From Neisseria lactamica NS19 (GTDB taxonomy: Bacteria > Pseudomonadota > Gammaproteobacteria > Burkholderiales > Neisseriaceae), in contig AEPI01000064.1 in NCBI GenBank assembly GCA_000193795.2, positions 1 to 23,374 of the forward strand: a DNA stretch of 23,374 nt. Direction: 5' to 3'. The notes under the pieces were generated by a model. That model did not search any database and was not told the DNA's origin. It worked only from the letters and a program-made list of their open reading frames with translations. The position numbers were made by a program, and so were the translations under genes. This document shows, piece by piece, positions 7,924 to 16,973 of the stretch; the stretch's first letter is position 1, and each line of letters opens with the position of its first letter.

Positions 7924-9090
7924 TTAGGCGTTTACGGCTGCAACAATTTTTTCGGCTGCGTCATTCAGGCCGTCTGCAGAAGTCAGTTTCAGACCTGATT
8001 CGTTCAGGATTTTCGCGCCGAGTTCGGCGTTGTTACCTTCCAAACGAACAACGACAGGAACGTTGACGTTGATTTCTTTAACGGCTGCCACGATGGCTTC
8101 CGCAATCATGTCGCAACGTACGATACCGCCGAAGATGTTAATCAATACGCCTTTAACGGATTTGTCTTCCAAAATCAGTTTGAACGCTTCAACCACGCGG
8201 TCTTTGGTTGCGCCGCCACCAACGTCCAAGAAGTTGGCAGGTTGGCCGCCTTTGAGTTTGATGATGTCCATAGTGGCCATCGCCAAACCGGCACCGTTCA
8301 CCATACAGCCGATGTTGCCTTCCAGGGCAACATAGTTCAAGTCGAATTCGGAAGCTTTCAGCTCACGTTCGTTTTCTTGAGATTTGTCGCGCAATTCGGC
8401 GATTTTCGGCAGGCGGTAGAGCGCGTTGCTGTCGATACCGATTTTGCCGTCCACGCAGGCCAGCGCGCCGTTTTCGCGGACTGCCAGCGGGTTTACTTCA
8501 AACAGGGCGAAGTCATTTTCGACAAACGCTTTGTACGCACCGGTCATCAGTTTGACGAACTCGTTGATTTGTTTGTCTTTCAAGCCCAGTTGGAACGCAA
8601 CTTCGCGAGCTTGGCAAGGTTGCAGGCCGACCAGCGGATCAACGGTTACTTTGAAGATTTTTTCAGGAGTTTCGGCAGCAACTTTTTCGATTTCCACGCC
8701 GCCTTCGGTAGAAGCCATGAATATAACGCGGCGGGTAGAACGGTCAACCACTGCGCCCAAGTACAGCTCGGTTTGAACCGGATACATGTCTTCGCAAACC
8801 AAAACGCTGTTGACAGGTTGGCCGTTGGCATCGGTTTGGTAAGTTACCAAGTTGGTGCCAATCAGGCTTTCAGCCACTTCTTTAGCTTCTTCGCGGCTTT
8901 TAACGACTTTTACGCCGCCCGCTTTACCGCGGCCGCCGGCGTGTACTTGTGCTTTGACAACAGCGAATTTGCCGCCCAGTTTGTCGTAAGCTGTAGCGGC
9001 TTCTTCGCCGTTGTGTGCCAAAATACCGCCTTGTACGGGCAAACCGTAGCTAGCCAGCAGTTCTTTAGCCTGATACTCGTGTAGATTCAT
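7924..9090 (-). CDS. sucC: Succinyl-CoA ligase (ADP-forming) beta subunit
   Basis: Nucleotide- and succinate-binding subunit of succinyl-CoA ligase. The 388-residue product begins MNLHEYQAKELL, as in most SucC, with an ATP-grasp domain containing KAQVHAGGRGKAGGVK (about 45-60) and the FEVNPLAV metal-binding segment. The C-terminal ligase domain contains GGGATKDRV and NIFGGIVRCD. ATG 9090 has AAGGAG upstream. It is first in the sucCD pair. Confidence 0.98.
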   Translation of the reverse strand: MNLHEYQAKELLASYGLPVQGGILAHNGEEAATAYDKLGGKFAVVKAQVHAGGRGKAGGVKVVKSREEAKEVAESLIGTNLVTYQTDANGQPVNSVLVCEDMYPVQTELYLGAVVDRSTRRVIFMASTEGGVEIEKVAAETPEKIFKVTVDPLVGLQPCQAREVAFQLGLKDKQINEFVKLMTGAYKAFVENDFALFEVNPLAVRENGALACVDGKIGIDSNALYRLPKIAELRDKSQENERELKASEFDLNYVALEGNIGCMVNGAGLAMATMDIIKLKGGQPANFLDVGGGATKDRVVEAFKLILEDKSVKGVLINIFGGIVRCDMIAEAIVAAVKEINVNVPVVVRLEGNNAELGAKILNESGLKLTSADGLNDAAEKIVAAVNA

Positions 9091-9149
9091 GGATTTCTCC
9101 TTAAGGTGAGTGGGTCTTAGAAATTGCCCTGTGCGGACAATCCTATATT

Positions 9150-9160
9150 TTCAGACGGCA
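9150..9160 (-). other. Single uptake-sequence core
   Basis: Bases 9150-9160 read GCCGTCTGAA on the minus strand with a non-consensus GT before the core. It lies just after the restored end of the small membrane-protein gene, with no inverted partner. Confidence 0.75.
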
Positions 9161-9167
9161 CTACTGT

Positions 9168-9451
9168 TTACTGAAAAGGCAGCCACATCCGCGCTAACAA
9201 ATACATGACTGCGCCGCCGACTCCGAGAATAAAAAGACGATGCCTTTTTTACGCGAATTCGGGCAGAGCAGATAAACGGCAAGGCTGAAACTGATAAACA
9301 ACAATGCCACGCGCCAAACCAATTCTTTATCTTTGAAACGATTGAGCGTATAAGTTTCGGTCATCATCACATACATCTGCCACAGTGCGGCCATACACAT
9401 ACTGATGATGCCCATCGGTATAAAGAAAATACCGACTATTTCTTTGTTCAT
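9168..9451 (-). pseudogene. Small membrane protein of unknown function, 3' end frameshifted
   Basis: As written, the frame from ATG 9451 gives 85 residues and stops at 9194, ending in an odd polar tail (SESAAQSCIC). Two hydrophobic segments (about residues 6-25 and 48-62) point to an inner-membrane protein. Adding one A/T pair in the A5 run at 9231-9235 changes the tail to FILGVGGAVMYLLARMW..., a typical third membrane segment, and moves the stop to 9168. The result is 94 residues. The restored tail is far more protein-like, so I read the original gene as 9168-9451 with a one-base loss. I do not recognise a family. It lies between lpdA and sucC, in the same orientation. Confidence 0.7.
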
Positions 9452-9536
9452 AATGAATGTAAATGCTGTTTGTTTGTCTGACGGAATTATAAATCAGAAA
9501 ACGAAGCTCTCGGAACATTCAATTTGTCGAAAGCCT

Positions 9537-9568
9537 TAAGGCCGTCTGAAAAGTTTCAGACGGCCTTA
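9537..9568 (-). terminator. Uptake-sequence hairpin after lpdA
   Basis: AGGCCGTCTGAA (9539-9550) and its reverse complement (9555-9566), extended by TTA/TAA on each side, give a stem of about 14 base pairs with a very short loop, seven bases beyond the lpdA stop. Confidence 0.85.
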
Positions 9569-9575
9569 ATATCTA

Positions 9576-11009
9576 TCAACCGTGCAAAGCGCGTTTGTCG
9601 GCCGCCAATGCAGCTTCGTGAACCACTTCGGACAAGGTCGGGTGGGCATGGATAATACGGGCGATGTCTTCGCTGCTGGCGAAGAATTCGAGCGCAGTCA
9701 CGCCTTCGGTAACCAATTCACTGACAACCGGACCAATCATGTGTACGCCCAAGATGCGGTCGGTTTTGGCATCTGCCAACACTTTGACCGTACCTTTGGC
9801 TTTGCCCATTGCCAATGCGCGACCGTTTGCACCGAAACCTGAAGTACCTTTTTTGTACTCCACGCCTTCGGCTTTGAGCTGCTCTTCGGTTTTACCTACC
9901 CAAGCGATTTCAGGATCGGTGTAAATCACGAACGGTACGTTGTTGAAGTCGATATGCGGTTTTTGACCGGCAATGCGCTCTGCAACAGCAACGCCTTCAT
10001 CGCTGGCTTTGTGTGCCAACATCGGGCCGCGAACCACGTCGCCGATTGCCCATACGTTAGGCAGATTGGTACGGCATTCGCCATCTACCTTGATAAAGCC
10101 GCGTTCGTCTTTTTCCAAGCCTACGGCTTCGGCGTTCAGGCCTTTGGTGTTTGGAATACGGCCGATGGCAACAATCAGCTTGTCGAATACTTCGGTTTTG
10201 GCTTCGCCTGCGGCGGTTTCGTAAGCAACGGAAACGCCTTTGCCTTCAGATTTGATGTCGCCGATTTTCACACCCAATTCAATGCTCAAGCCTTGCTCTT
10301 TGGTGAAGTATTTGAAGGCTTCTTTGGCGATTTGTTGGTCGGCGGCAGCCAGGAAGGTCGGCGCAGCTTCAAGAATGGTAACTTCCGCACCCACGCGGTT
10401 CCATACGGAACCCATTTCCAAACCAATCACGCCAGAACCGATCACGCCGAGTTTGGCAGGCACTTCGGTCAGGTTCAATGCGCCTTCGTTGTCCAATACA
10501 TTCACGTTGTCGATAGCGACTTGTGGCAGCGGACGCGGTACGGAACCGGTTGCTACGATGACGTGTTTGGCTTCGATAACGGTTTTCTCGCCTTTGTTAT
10601 CGACTTCGATTTGGTAGGCATCGCCATTTTTACCGGCAAAGGAAGCAGTACCGAACAGGCTGGTTACTTTGTTTTTTTGGAACAGGAATTTCACACCGCC
10701 GGTCAGCTTGGTCACGATGGCATCTTTGCGCTCAATCATTTTGGCCGCGTCGAATTTTACGTCGCCGACAGTGATACCGTGTTCGGCAAAATCGTGTTGC
10801 GCTGCGTGGAAATGTTCGCTGGATTGCAACAGGGCTTTGGAAGGGATGCAGCCTACGTTCAAGCAAGTACCGCCCAATGCAGGGGCATTGCCTGCTTTGT
10901 TAACGCCTGCATCGACGCAAGCGGTTTTGAAACCCAGTTGCGCGGCACGGATGGCGGCAACGTATCCGCCCGGGCCTGCACCAATCACTACTACATCATA
11001 TTGAGACAT
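9576..11009 (-). CDS. lpdA: Dihydrolipoyl dehydrogenase, E3 of 2-oxoglutarate dehydrogenase
   Basis: FAD enzyme that reoxidises the lipoyl group of the E2 subunit, passing electrons to NAD+. 477 residues, complete. The N-terminal FAD site is VVVIGAGPGGYVAA (about 6-19). The redox disulfide is C49/C54 in GGTCLNVGCIPSK. A second dinucleotide motif is GSGVIGLEMGSVW, the FAD ribityl motif is VWAIGDV, and the C-terminal catalytic His-Glu is in HAHPTLSEVVHEA. ATG 11009 has AAAGGATG upstream. It follows sucA and sucB, so it is the E3 dedicated to that complex. It differs from the second dehydrogenase-like gene at 20.8 kb, whose disulfide motif is CARVGC. Confidence 0.96.
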   Translation of the reverse strand: MSQYDVVVIGAGPGGYVAAIRAAQLGFKTACVDAGVNKAGNAPALGGTCLNVGCIPSKALLQSSEHFHAAQHDFAEHGITVGDVKFDAAKMIERKDAIVTKLTGGVKFLFQKNKVTSLFGTASFAGKNGDAYQIEVDNKGEKTVIEAKHVIVATGSVPRPLPQVAIDNVNVLDNEGALNLTEVPAKLGVIGSGVIGLEMGSVWNRVGAEVTILEAAPTFLAAADQQIAKEAFKYFTKEQGLSIELGVKIGDIKSEGKGVSVAYETAAGEAKTEVFDKLIVAIGRIPNTKGLNAEAVGLEKDERGFIKVDGECRTNLPNVWAIGDVVRGPMLAHKASDEGVAVAERIAGQKPHIDFNNVPFVIYTDPEIAWVGKTEEQLKAEGVEYKKGTSGFGANGRALAMGKAKGTVKVLADAKTDRILGVHMIGPVVSELVTEGVTALEFFASSEDIARIIHAHPTLSEVVHEAALAADKRALHG

Positions 11010-11103
11010 CGTGTCATCCTTTGCTTTTGCAGTATCTCAAAATAAAACGATACTTTTTGTTTCTTTTTATTTTAAATGACTGCGTTTTGACGGTTTTAAG
11101 AAA

Positions 11104-11161
11104 AGGCCGTCTGAAAGTCCATATCTGCCGATTCATTCGAATCAAATGTTTCAGACGGCCT
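11104..11161 (-). other. Widely spaced inverted uptake sequences upstream of lpdA
   Basis: AGGCCGTCTGAA (11104-11115) and its reverse complement (11150-11161) are separated by 34 bases, which hold a smaller palindrome (GATTCATTCGAATC). The 255-base gap between sucB and lpdA therefore carries four uptake sequences in all. It may hold a promoter for lpdA, but no clear -35/-10 pair was seen. Confidence 0.7.
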
Positions 11162-11219
11162 CAATGTTTGTTGAGCCTATTGTAGCACGATACTACATTA
11201 CGCTACATCTAAATGAAAA

Positions 11220-11260
11220 TTCAGACGGCCTTTTCATTAACAAACAAAAAGCCGTCTGAA
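11220..11260 (-). terminator. Uptake-sequence inverted pair after sucB
   Basis: TTCAGACGGCCT (11220-11231) and AAGCCGTCTGAA (11249-11260) form a stem of about 10-11 base pairs starting four bases beyond the sucB stop. It separates sucB from lpdA and could end or weaken transcription there. Confidence 0.7.
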
Positions 11261-11264
11261 ACGA

Positions 11265-12446
11265 TTACAGATTCAACAACAGGCGAGCCGGGTCTTCCAA
11301 TGCGTCTTTAATGGCTACCAAGGTCAATACAGCTTCGCGGCCGTCAATGATACGGTGGTCGTAAGACAGAGCCAGATACATCATTGGACGGACAACGACT
11401 TGGCCGTTTTCAACCACGGCACGCTCTTTAGTGGCATGCATACCCAAAATTGCAGATTGAGGCGGGTTGATGATCGGGGTAGACATCATAGAACCGAAAG
11501 TACCGCCGTTGGTGATACTGAATGTACCGCCGGTCAGATCTTCGATAGCGATTTTGCCGTCTTTGGCTTTTTTCGCGTAATCAACAATGGCTTGTTCGAT
11601 GTCGGCAATGCTCATTTGGTCGGCATCACGCAGGATTGGCACAACCAGACCGCGTGGGCTGCCGATGGCGATACCGATGTCGAAGTAGCCGTGGTACACG
11701 ATATCTTTGCCGTCAACAGAAGCATTCACAACCGGATATTTTTTCAGGGCGGCAACAGCGGCTTTAACGAAGAAGGACATAAAGCCCAGTTTTACGCCGT
11801 GTTCTTTCTCGAATTTTTCTTTGTACTTCGCACGCAAGTCCATGATTGGTTTCATGTTGACTTCGTTGAATGTAGTCAGAATGGCGTTTTCTTGTTGGGA
11901 AGCCAGGAGGCGTTCTGCAACACGGGCACGCAGTCGGCTCATCGGTACGCGTTCTTCGGGACGTGCGCCGGTAGGAAGTGCAACGGCAGGAGCTGCGGCT
12001 GCGGCAGGTTTGGCAGCGGCATTTTGTACGTCTTCTTTCAATACGCGACCGTCACGGCCGGAACCTTGCAATGCGTTCACGTCAATACCGGTCTCGGCAG
12101 CCAGTTTGGCGGCGGCAGGCATAGCGGCGTTGTTTTGCGCGGCAACAGGAGCGGCGGCCGAGGCTGCTTCGGTAGGCGCGGCTGCAGGTGCTTCAGCAGC
12201 GGCAGTAGCAGCTGTATCGATGCGTGCCAAAACTTGGTCGGCAACAACGGTTTCACCGTCTTGCGCTACGATTTCAACCAATACGCCGGCTTGTGGGGAA
12301 GGTACTTCCAAAACCACTTTGTCAGTTTCGATATCGATCAGGATTTCGTCACGGGCAACTGCTTCGCCAACTTTTTTCTTCCATTCCAAGAGCGTGCCTT
12401 CAGATACGCTTTCAGACAGCATAGGTACTTTTACATCAATAATCAT
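11265..12446 (-). CDS. sucB: 2-oxoglutarate dehydrogenase E2, dihydrolipoyl succinyltransferase
   Basis: Core acyltransferase that moves the succinyl group from lipoate to CoA. 393 residues. The lipoyl domain spans 1-76 with the modified lysine K43 in IETDKVVLE. An Ala/Pro-rich flexible linker follows (about 78-105). A peripheral subunit-binding domain covers about 108-145 (AAKLAAETGIDV...GSGRDGRVLKEDV). The catalytic domain runs to the end with SYDHRIIDGREAV. ATG 12446 has GGAGA upstream. It lies 100 bases after sucA. Confidence 0.97.
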   Translation of the reverse strand: MIIDVKVPMLSESVSEGTLLEWKKKVGEAVARDEILIDIETDKVVLEVPSPQAGVLVEIVAQDGETVVADQVLARIDTAATAAAEAPAAAPTEAASAAAPVAAQNNAAMPAAAKLAAETGIDVNALQGSGRDGRVLKEDVQNAAAKPAAAAAPAVALPTGARPEERVPMSRLRARVAERLLASQQENAILTTFNEVNMKPIMDLRAKYKEKFEKEHGVKLGFMSFFVKAAVAALKKYPVVNASVDGKDIVYHGYFDIGIAIGSPRGLVVPILRDADQMSIADIEQAIVDYAKKAKDGKIAIEDLTGGTFSITNGGTFGSMMSTPIINPPQSAILGMHATKERAVVENGQVVVRPMMYLALSYDHRIIDGREAVLTLVAIKDALEDPARLLLNL

Positions 12447-12466
12447 TTTGTGTCTCCAATGGCCCT

Positions 12467-12478
12467 TTCAGACGGCCT
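12467..12478 (-). other. Single uptake sequence in the sucA-sucB gap
   Basis: AGGCCGTCTGAA on the minus strand, unpaired, 20 bases upstream of the sucB start. Confidence 0.85.
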
Positions 12479-12507
12479 GTTGTGTGTTTTTCATTCTGCA
12501 TATGGGC

Positions 12508-12535
12508 ATTCCGCCTGAGTAGCCTCAGACGGAAT
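12508..12535 (-). terminator. Stem-loop after sucA
   Basis: ATTCCGCCTGAG (12508-12519) pairs with CTCAGACGGAAT (12524-12535) with one mismatch and a four-base loop, 10 bases beyond the sucA stop. The arms look like a mutated uptake sequence. It may attenuate sucA into sucB. Confidence 0.6.
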
Positions 12536-12545
12536 ACTGCTTGGC

Positions 12546-15374
12546 TTACAACGCCAAAGCGTCTTCAACCAATTGTTTCAATTGAGCAATGTGTTTGCTT
12601 GAGTAGCCCACTGCAGGCGATGCGCTGCTTGGACGACCGGCATAAGACAGTTTTTGCCCTTCGCTGATAACGTTTTCGATGCGGTGGCGGATTTGGTAGA
12701 ACGCACCTTGGTTTTTCGGCTCTTCTTGTGCCCAAACCACAGATTTTGCGTTCGGATATTTCGCCAGTTCGGCTTTAACCTCGTCGTATGGGAACGGATA
12801 CAGCTGCTCGACGCGGACAATCGCAACATCATCTTCCAGTTTACGCTCGGCACGGCCGGCTTCCAAGTCATAGTAAACCTGACCGGCACACAATACCACG
12901 CGTTTCACGCTGTCGTTGCTTGCGCGTTCGGCAGTATCGCCGATAACCGGACGGAAAGTCGAACCTTCGGTGAAGTTTTCCAGCGGGCTCATTGCACCTT
13001 TGAAGCGCAACAGGCGTTTGGACATGAAAATCACCAGCGGTTTGCGGTATGAGCCCAAGACTTGACGTTGCAAGAGGTGGAACATTTGCGACGCTTCAGA
13101 CGGCATGATGACTTGCATATTGTTCTCGGAACACAGTTGCAACCACCGTTCTACGCGTGCAGAAGAGTGCTCGGGACCTTGACCGTCGTAACCGTGCGGC
13201 AGGATGGTAGTCAGACCGCACAAACGACCCCATTTGGTTTCGCCTGAAGACAGGAATTGGTCAATAGTCACTTGCGCGCCGTTGGCGAAGTCACCGAATT
13301 GAGCTTCCCAAATGGTCAGTTTGTCAGGTGCGGAGCAGGCAAAGCCGTACTCGAACGCCATCACGGCTTCTTCATTCAAAATGGAGTCGATAACCAGGAA
13401 CTCGCCCATACCTTCGCCCATATGGCGCAGAGGAACATAAGTACCGTCGTCCCATTTTTCGCGTTTTTGATCGTGCAATACTGCATGACGGTGTGAGAAT
13501 GTACCGCGCCCGGAGTCCTCGCCGGAGATACGCACGCCGTGGCCTTTAGTTACGAGGCTGGCGTATGCGAGGGTTTCCGCCATACCCCAGTCGATGGCTT
13601 GTTTGCCGGATGCCATGGCTTTACGCGCTTCAATCACACGTTTTGCAGTCGGATGCAGGGCAAAGCCTTCCGGTACGGCGGTAAACTTCTCGGTAAGACG
13701 CTCAATATCCGCGGCAGGCAAACCGGTTTCGATGTGTTCGCGCCAATCTTTGCCTTGGTATTTGCTCCAGTCGATTTGTGTGCGTTGGAAGTTGCTCAAC
13801 GTTGTTTGCTCGACATGTTCGCCTTTATCCAAAGCATCACGGTAGGCTTGGATGTAACCGTCAGCCTCGGCTTGGGTTACCACGCCTTCGGCAATCAGTT
13901 GCTCGGTGTACAAAGCACGCGCACCCGGGTGTTGCGATACTTTTTTGTACATCATCGGTTGGGTCAAGGTAGGATCGTCGCCCTCGTTGTGGCCCCATTT
14001 ACGGTAGCAGACAACGTCAATCACGATGTCTTTATGGAATTTTTTGCGGTAATCCAAAGCAGCTTGGATAGCAAAGCAAACGCGTTCGGGATCATCGCCG
14101 TTCACATGGATAACCGGAGCGGAAACCATTTTCGCGATATCGGTACAGTGTACGGTCGAACGGGTATCTCGGATATCGGAAGTGGTAAAGCCGATTTGGT
14201 TGTTGATTACGATGTGAACCGTACCGCCGGTGGTATAACCGCGCGTTTTAGACAGGTTGAATGTCGCTTGGTTGACACCCAAACCGATAAATGCGGAGTC
14301 GCCGTGAATCAATACGGGCAAGACTTTATCGCGGCCGTTTTCGCCCAAACGTTTTTGTTTGGCACGCGCAGAACCTTCGACAACAGGGTTAACGATTTCC
14401 AAGTGGGACGGGTTGAACGCCAAAGAAACGTGCATCGGGCCGTGCGGAGTGGCAATATCGGAGCTGAAGCCCATATGGTATTTCACATCGCCGCTGGGCA
14501 GTTTGATTTCGGCACGGCCTTCAAATTCGGCGAACAAATCGCCGGGTTTTTTGCCCAAAATGTTTACCAAAACATTCAGACGGCCACGGTGCGCCATACC
14601 GATGATGACTTCTTCCACACCGTCTTTACCGGCGTTTTGAATCAGGTAGTTCAAACCGGCAATCGCGCTTTCGCCGCCTTCTACGCCGAAACGTTTCTGA
14701 CCAACATATTTGGTATGCAGATAACGTTCCAAAGTTTCGGCAGCAGTCATTTCTTTCAAAATACGGCGTTTTTGATCGGCATTGTAGTGCGGCGTGGACA
14801 ATACGCTTTCAAAATAGTTGCGCACCCAACGGCGCTCTTCGGTATTTGGAATGTAGATATACTCTACCGCGATATGACCGCAGTAGGTTTGTTTGAGGTT
14901 GCTGATGATTTGGGATAAAGGCAGTTTGCCCCGATTGGCAAAATCGCCCTCGCCCATATTGAATTGGAGTGCCATATCGGCATCAGACAGACCGTGGAAT
15001 TTCGGATCGAGGGCTTCAATGTCGCGCGGCGGGATACGTTTGAGCGGATCAAGTTTGGCTGCACCGACGCCTTGTATACGATAAGCAGAAATCAGACGCA
15101 GAACGCTGACTTGCTTTTTCATCATTGCCTCATCCGCACCGCCCGCAACGGCTGCGGCAATTTTCTTTTTAGCCAAAGTGGCAAATGATTCGCGAATCGG
15201 TGTGTGTGCGACATCGACAGCAACTGCCCCCGGCTGTTTGCTTAAATCGGCGAAATACTGCTTCCATTTTGCATCCACCGCATCGGGGTTTTCCAAAAAA
15301 GCCTCGTACAATTCCTCAATGTAAGGTGCGTTCGAACCAAACAGGTAAGAGAAATTGAGTTTTTCGTCCATCAT
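12546..15374 (-). CDS. sucA: 2-oxoglutarate dehydrogenase E1 component
   Basis: Thiamin-diphosphate decarboxylase that oxidises 2-oxoglutarate and succinylates the lipoyl group of SucB. 942 residues, complete. The N-terminal E1o segment (LNFSYLFGSNAPYIEELY, about 5-22) is the region known to contact E2/E3. The thiamin and metal site includes HVNGDDPERV and YRKWGHNEGDDP near the middle, and the C-terminal transketolase-like half carries ILPHGYDGQGPEHSSAR. ATG 15374 is followed directly by a second ATG; only a weak AAAGAG-like ribosome site is seen. Two uptake-sequence cores lie inside the gene. It is first of sucA-sucB-lpdA and follows gltA after 204 bases. Confidence 0.98.
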   Translation of the reverse strand: MMDEKLNFSYLFGSNAPYIEELYEAFLENPDAVDAKWKQYFADLSKQPGAVAVDVAHTPIRESFATLAKKKIAAAVAGGADEAMMKKQVSVLRLISAYRIQGVGAAKLDPLKRIPPRDIEALDPKFHGLSDADMALQFNMGEGDFANRGKLPLSQIISNLKQTYCGHIAVEYIYIPNTEERRWVRNYFESVLSTPHYNADQKRRILKEMTAAETLERYLHTKYVGQKRFGVEGGESAIAGLNYLIQNAGKDGVEEVIIGMAHRGRLNVLVNILGKKPGDLFAEFEGRAEIKLPSGDVKYHMGFSSDIATPHGPMHVSLAFNPSHLEIVNPVVEGSARAKQKRLGENGRDKVLPVLIHGDSAFIGLGVNQATFNLSKTRGYTTGGTVHIVINNQIGFTTSDIRDTRSTVHCTDIAKMVSAPVIHVNGDDPERVCFAIQAALDYRKKFHKDIVIDVVCYRKWGHNEGDDPTLTQPMMYKKVSQHPGARALYTEQLIAEGVVTQAEADGYIQAYRDALDKGEHVEQTTLSNFQRTQIDWSKYQGKDWREHIETGLPAADIERLTEKFTAVPEGFALHPTAKRVIEARKAMASGKQAIDWGMAETLAYASLVTKGHGVRISGEDSGRGTFSHRHAVLHDQKREKWDDGTYVPLRHMGEGMGEFLVIDSILNEEAVMAFEYGFACSAPDKLTIWEAQFGDFANGAQVTIDQFLSSGETKWGRLCGLTTILPHGYDGQGPEHSSARVERWLQLCSENNMQVIMPSEASQMFHLLQRQVLGSYRKPLVIFMSKRLLRFKGAMSPLENFTEGSTFRPVIGDTAERASNDSVKRVVLCAGQVYYDLEAGRAERKLEDDVAIVRVEQLYPFPYDEVKAELAKYPNAKSVVWAQEEPKNQGAFYQIRHRIENVISEGQKLSYAGRPSSASPAVGYSSKHIAQLKQLVEDALAL
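13095..13106 (-). other. Full uptake sequence inside sucA
   Basis: ATGCCGTCTGAA on the minus strand, read in frame as M-P-S-E. A shorter 10-base copy is at 14575-14584, read through G-R-L-N. Coding copies like these mark genes open to exchange by transformation. Confidence 0.85.
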
Positions 15375-15439
15375 GGCGTGCGCTCTTTTCTTTAAAATAT
15401 AAACAAAGGGTAGAAGTCCGCGTCCTGACGGCTAAACTG

Positions 15440-15451
15440 ATGCCGTCTGAA
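15440..15451 (+). other. Single uptake sequence upstream of sucA
   Basis: ATGCCGTCTGAA, unpaired, 66 bases upstream of the sucA start and so within its likely promoter or leader region. Confidence 0.85.
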
Positions 15452-15480
15452 AAGACATTTTATTCTACCCTATTTTAAAC

Positions 15481-15538
15481 CGGATTGCTTGTATTGATTT
15501 CATCCGACTACAATCAAATGTGTACAGAAAGCAATCCG
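15481..15538 (-). terminator. Long inverted repeat between gltA and sucA
   Basis: CGGATTGCTT (15481-15490) is matched exactly by AAGCAATCCG (15529-15538), with further partial pairing inside. It lies 41 bases beyond the gltA stop and is not made from uptake sequences. Terminator or mRNA-processing structure are both possible. Confidence 0.5.
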
Positions 15539-15578
15539 ATTCTCTAATATTGCCTGTTTGACAATATATTAATGTATG

Positions 15579-16862
15579 TTACCTCTCGCCTGCCGGCACA
15601 TAATCGCGGCGTTCCGAACCGGTATAAAGCTGGCGGGGACGGCCGATTTTCAGCGAAGGATCGCTAATCATCTCGTGCCAGTGCGAAATCCAGCCCACGC
15701 TGCGCGACAGGGCGAAGATGACGGTAAACATTTCGGTCGGGATGCCCAGCGCGGACAGGACGATGCCGGAATAGAAATCGACATTGGGATACAGTTTGCG
15801 TTCGATAAAGAACGGGTCTTTCAGCGCAATCTGTTCCAATTCCATCGCCAGCTTGAATTTCGGACTGTCTTCCAAGCCCAATTCCTTCAAAACTTCATAG
15901 CAGGTTTCGCGCATAATGCTGGCACGCGGATCCATATTGCGGTAAACGCGGTGTCCGAAGCCCATCAGGCGGTATTTGCGCTGTTTCACGCCTTCCATAT
16001 ATTCGGCAACATTGGACACATCGCCGATTTCGTCCAGCATTTTCAACACGGCTTCGTTCGCACCGCCGTGGGACGCACCCCACAGGCAGGCGATACCGGC
16101 AGCAATACAGGCAAACGGGTTCGCACCCGAAGACCCTGCCAGACGGACGGTTGAAGTTGAGGCGTTTTGCTCGTGGTCGGCATGCAAAATAAAGATGCGG
16201 TCGAGCGCGCGTGCCAAAACGGGATTGGGTTTGTAGTCTTCACACGGTGTGGCGAACATCATATGAAGGAAGTTTTCGGAATAAGAAAGATTATTTTTCG
16301 GATAATTGAACGGCAGACCGTTTGAATAGCGGTAGCACATTGCCGCAATGGTCGGGATTTTGGAAATCAGACGGTAAATCGCGATTTTGCGGTGTTCGGA
16401 ATTGGTAATGTCCAAGCTGTCTTGGTAGAACGCAGACAGCGCACCGACCACGCCGACCATCATCGCCATCGGATGCGCGTCGCGGCGGAAACCTCGGAAG
16501 AACCAAGTCAACTGTTCATGCACCATCGTGTGGCAGCGGACGGTATTGTCAAATTCTGCCTTTTGCTCGGGAGTCGGCAGTTCGCCGTAAATCAACAGGT
16601 AGCAGACTTCCAAATAATCGGACTTTTCGGCCAGCTGCTCGATGGGATATCCGCGATAATAAAGCAAGCCTTGATCGCCGTCGATGTAAGTAATTTTAGA
16701 CTCACAGCTTGCGGTTGAAACAAATCCGGGATCAAATGAAAACAAACCTGTATTTTTTGTCAGCCCCCGAATGTCAACCACATTATGCCCGATGCTGGCT
16801 TCCAATACCGGCAGCTCCAAACCTGCCTGACCCGGTACGTTGAGTTTGATTGATTTGGACAT
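15579..16862 (-). CDS. gltA: Citrate synthase (type II)
   Basis: Condenses oxaloacetate and acetyl-CoA, opening the TCA cycle. 427 residues from the ATG at 16862, chosen because AAAGGAG lies seven bases upstream and the product then begins MSKSIKLN; an in-frame start ten codons earlier lacks such a site. Active-site segments are HADHEQNASTSTVR, GASHGGANEAVL and MGFGHRVYRNMDPR, with the catalytic aspartate in LYPNVDFYSG. The N-terminal beta domain and length fit the hexameric, NADH-sensitive class of Gram-negative bacteria. It lies between sdhE and sucA, same strand. Confidence 0.97.
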   Translation of the reverse strand: MSKSIKLNVPGQAGLELPVLEASIGHNVVDIRGLTKNTGLFSFDPGFVSTASCESKITYIDGDQGLLYYRGYPIEQLAEKSDYLEVCYLLIYGELPTPEQKAEFDNTVRCHTMVHEQLTWFFRGFRRDAHPMAMMVGVVGALSAFYQDSLDITNSEHRKIAIYRLISKIPTIAAMCYRYSNGLPFNYPKNNLSYSENFLHMMFATPCEDYKPNPVLARALDRIFILHADHEQNASTSTVRLAGSSGANPFACIAAGIACLWGASHGGANEAVLKMLDEIGDVSNVAEYMEGVKQRKYRLMGFGHRVYRNMDPRASIMRETCYEVLKELGLEDSPKFKLAMELEQIALKDPFFIERKLYPNVDFYSGIVLSALGIPTEMFTVIFALSRSVGWISHWHEMISDPSLKIGRPRQLYTGSERRDYVPAGER

Positions 16863-16941
16863 ATTATCGCTCCTTTGCAAGTTGTAACCCACGTTGCTGC
16901 ATCCGCAGCACCTTCTTTACCTTCAGACAGCCTTTGCATTT

Positions 16942-16967
16942 TGAAATCTGCCCGCAGGCAGATTTCA
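16942..16967 (-). terminator. Perfect stem-loop between sdhE and gltA
   Basis: TGAAATCTGCC (16942-16952) pairs perfectly with GGCAGATTTCA (16957-16967) around a CGCA loop, seven bases beyond the sdhE stop. No T run follows on the minus strand, so it could be a weak terminator or an mRNA stabiliser. Confidence 0.6.
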
Positions 16968-16973
16968 GATGCC

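Noticed and set aside
9954..11045. Long plus-strand frame opposite lpdA, with similar ones opposite sucA, sucB, sucC, sdhA and sdhB
   Set aside because: Each lies fully opposite a well-supported gene and has no conserved motifs; shadows of codon bias.
15558..15585. TTGACA on the plus strand near the gltA 3' end as an antisense promoter
   Set aside because: No acceptable -10 hexamer lies at the right distance.
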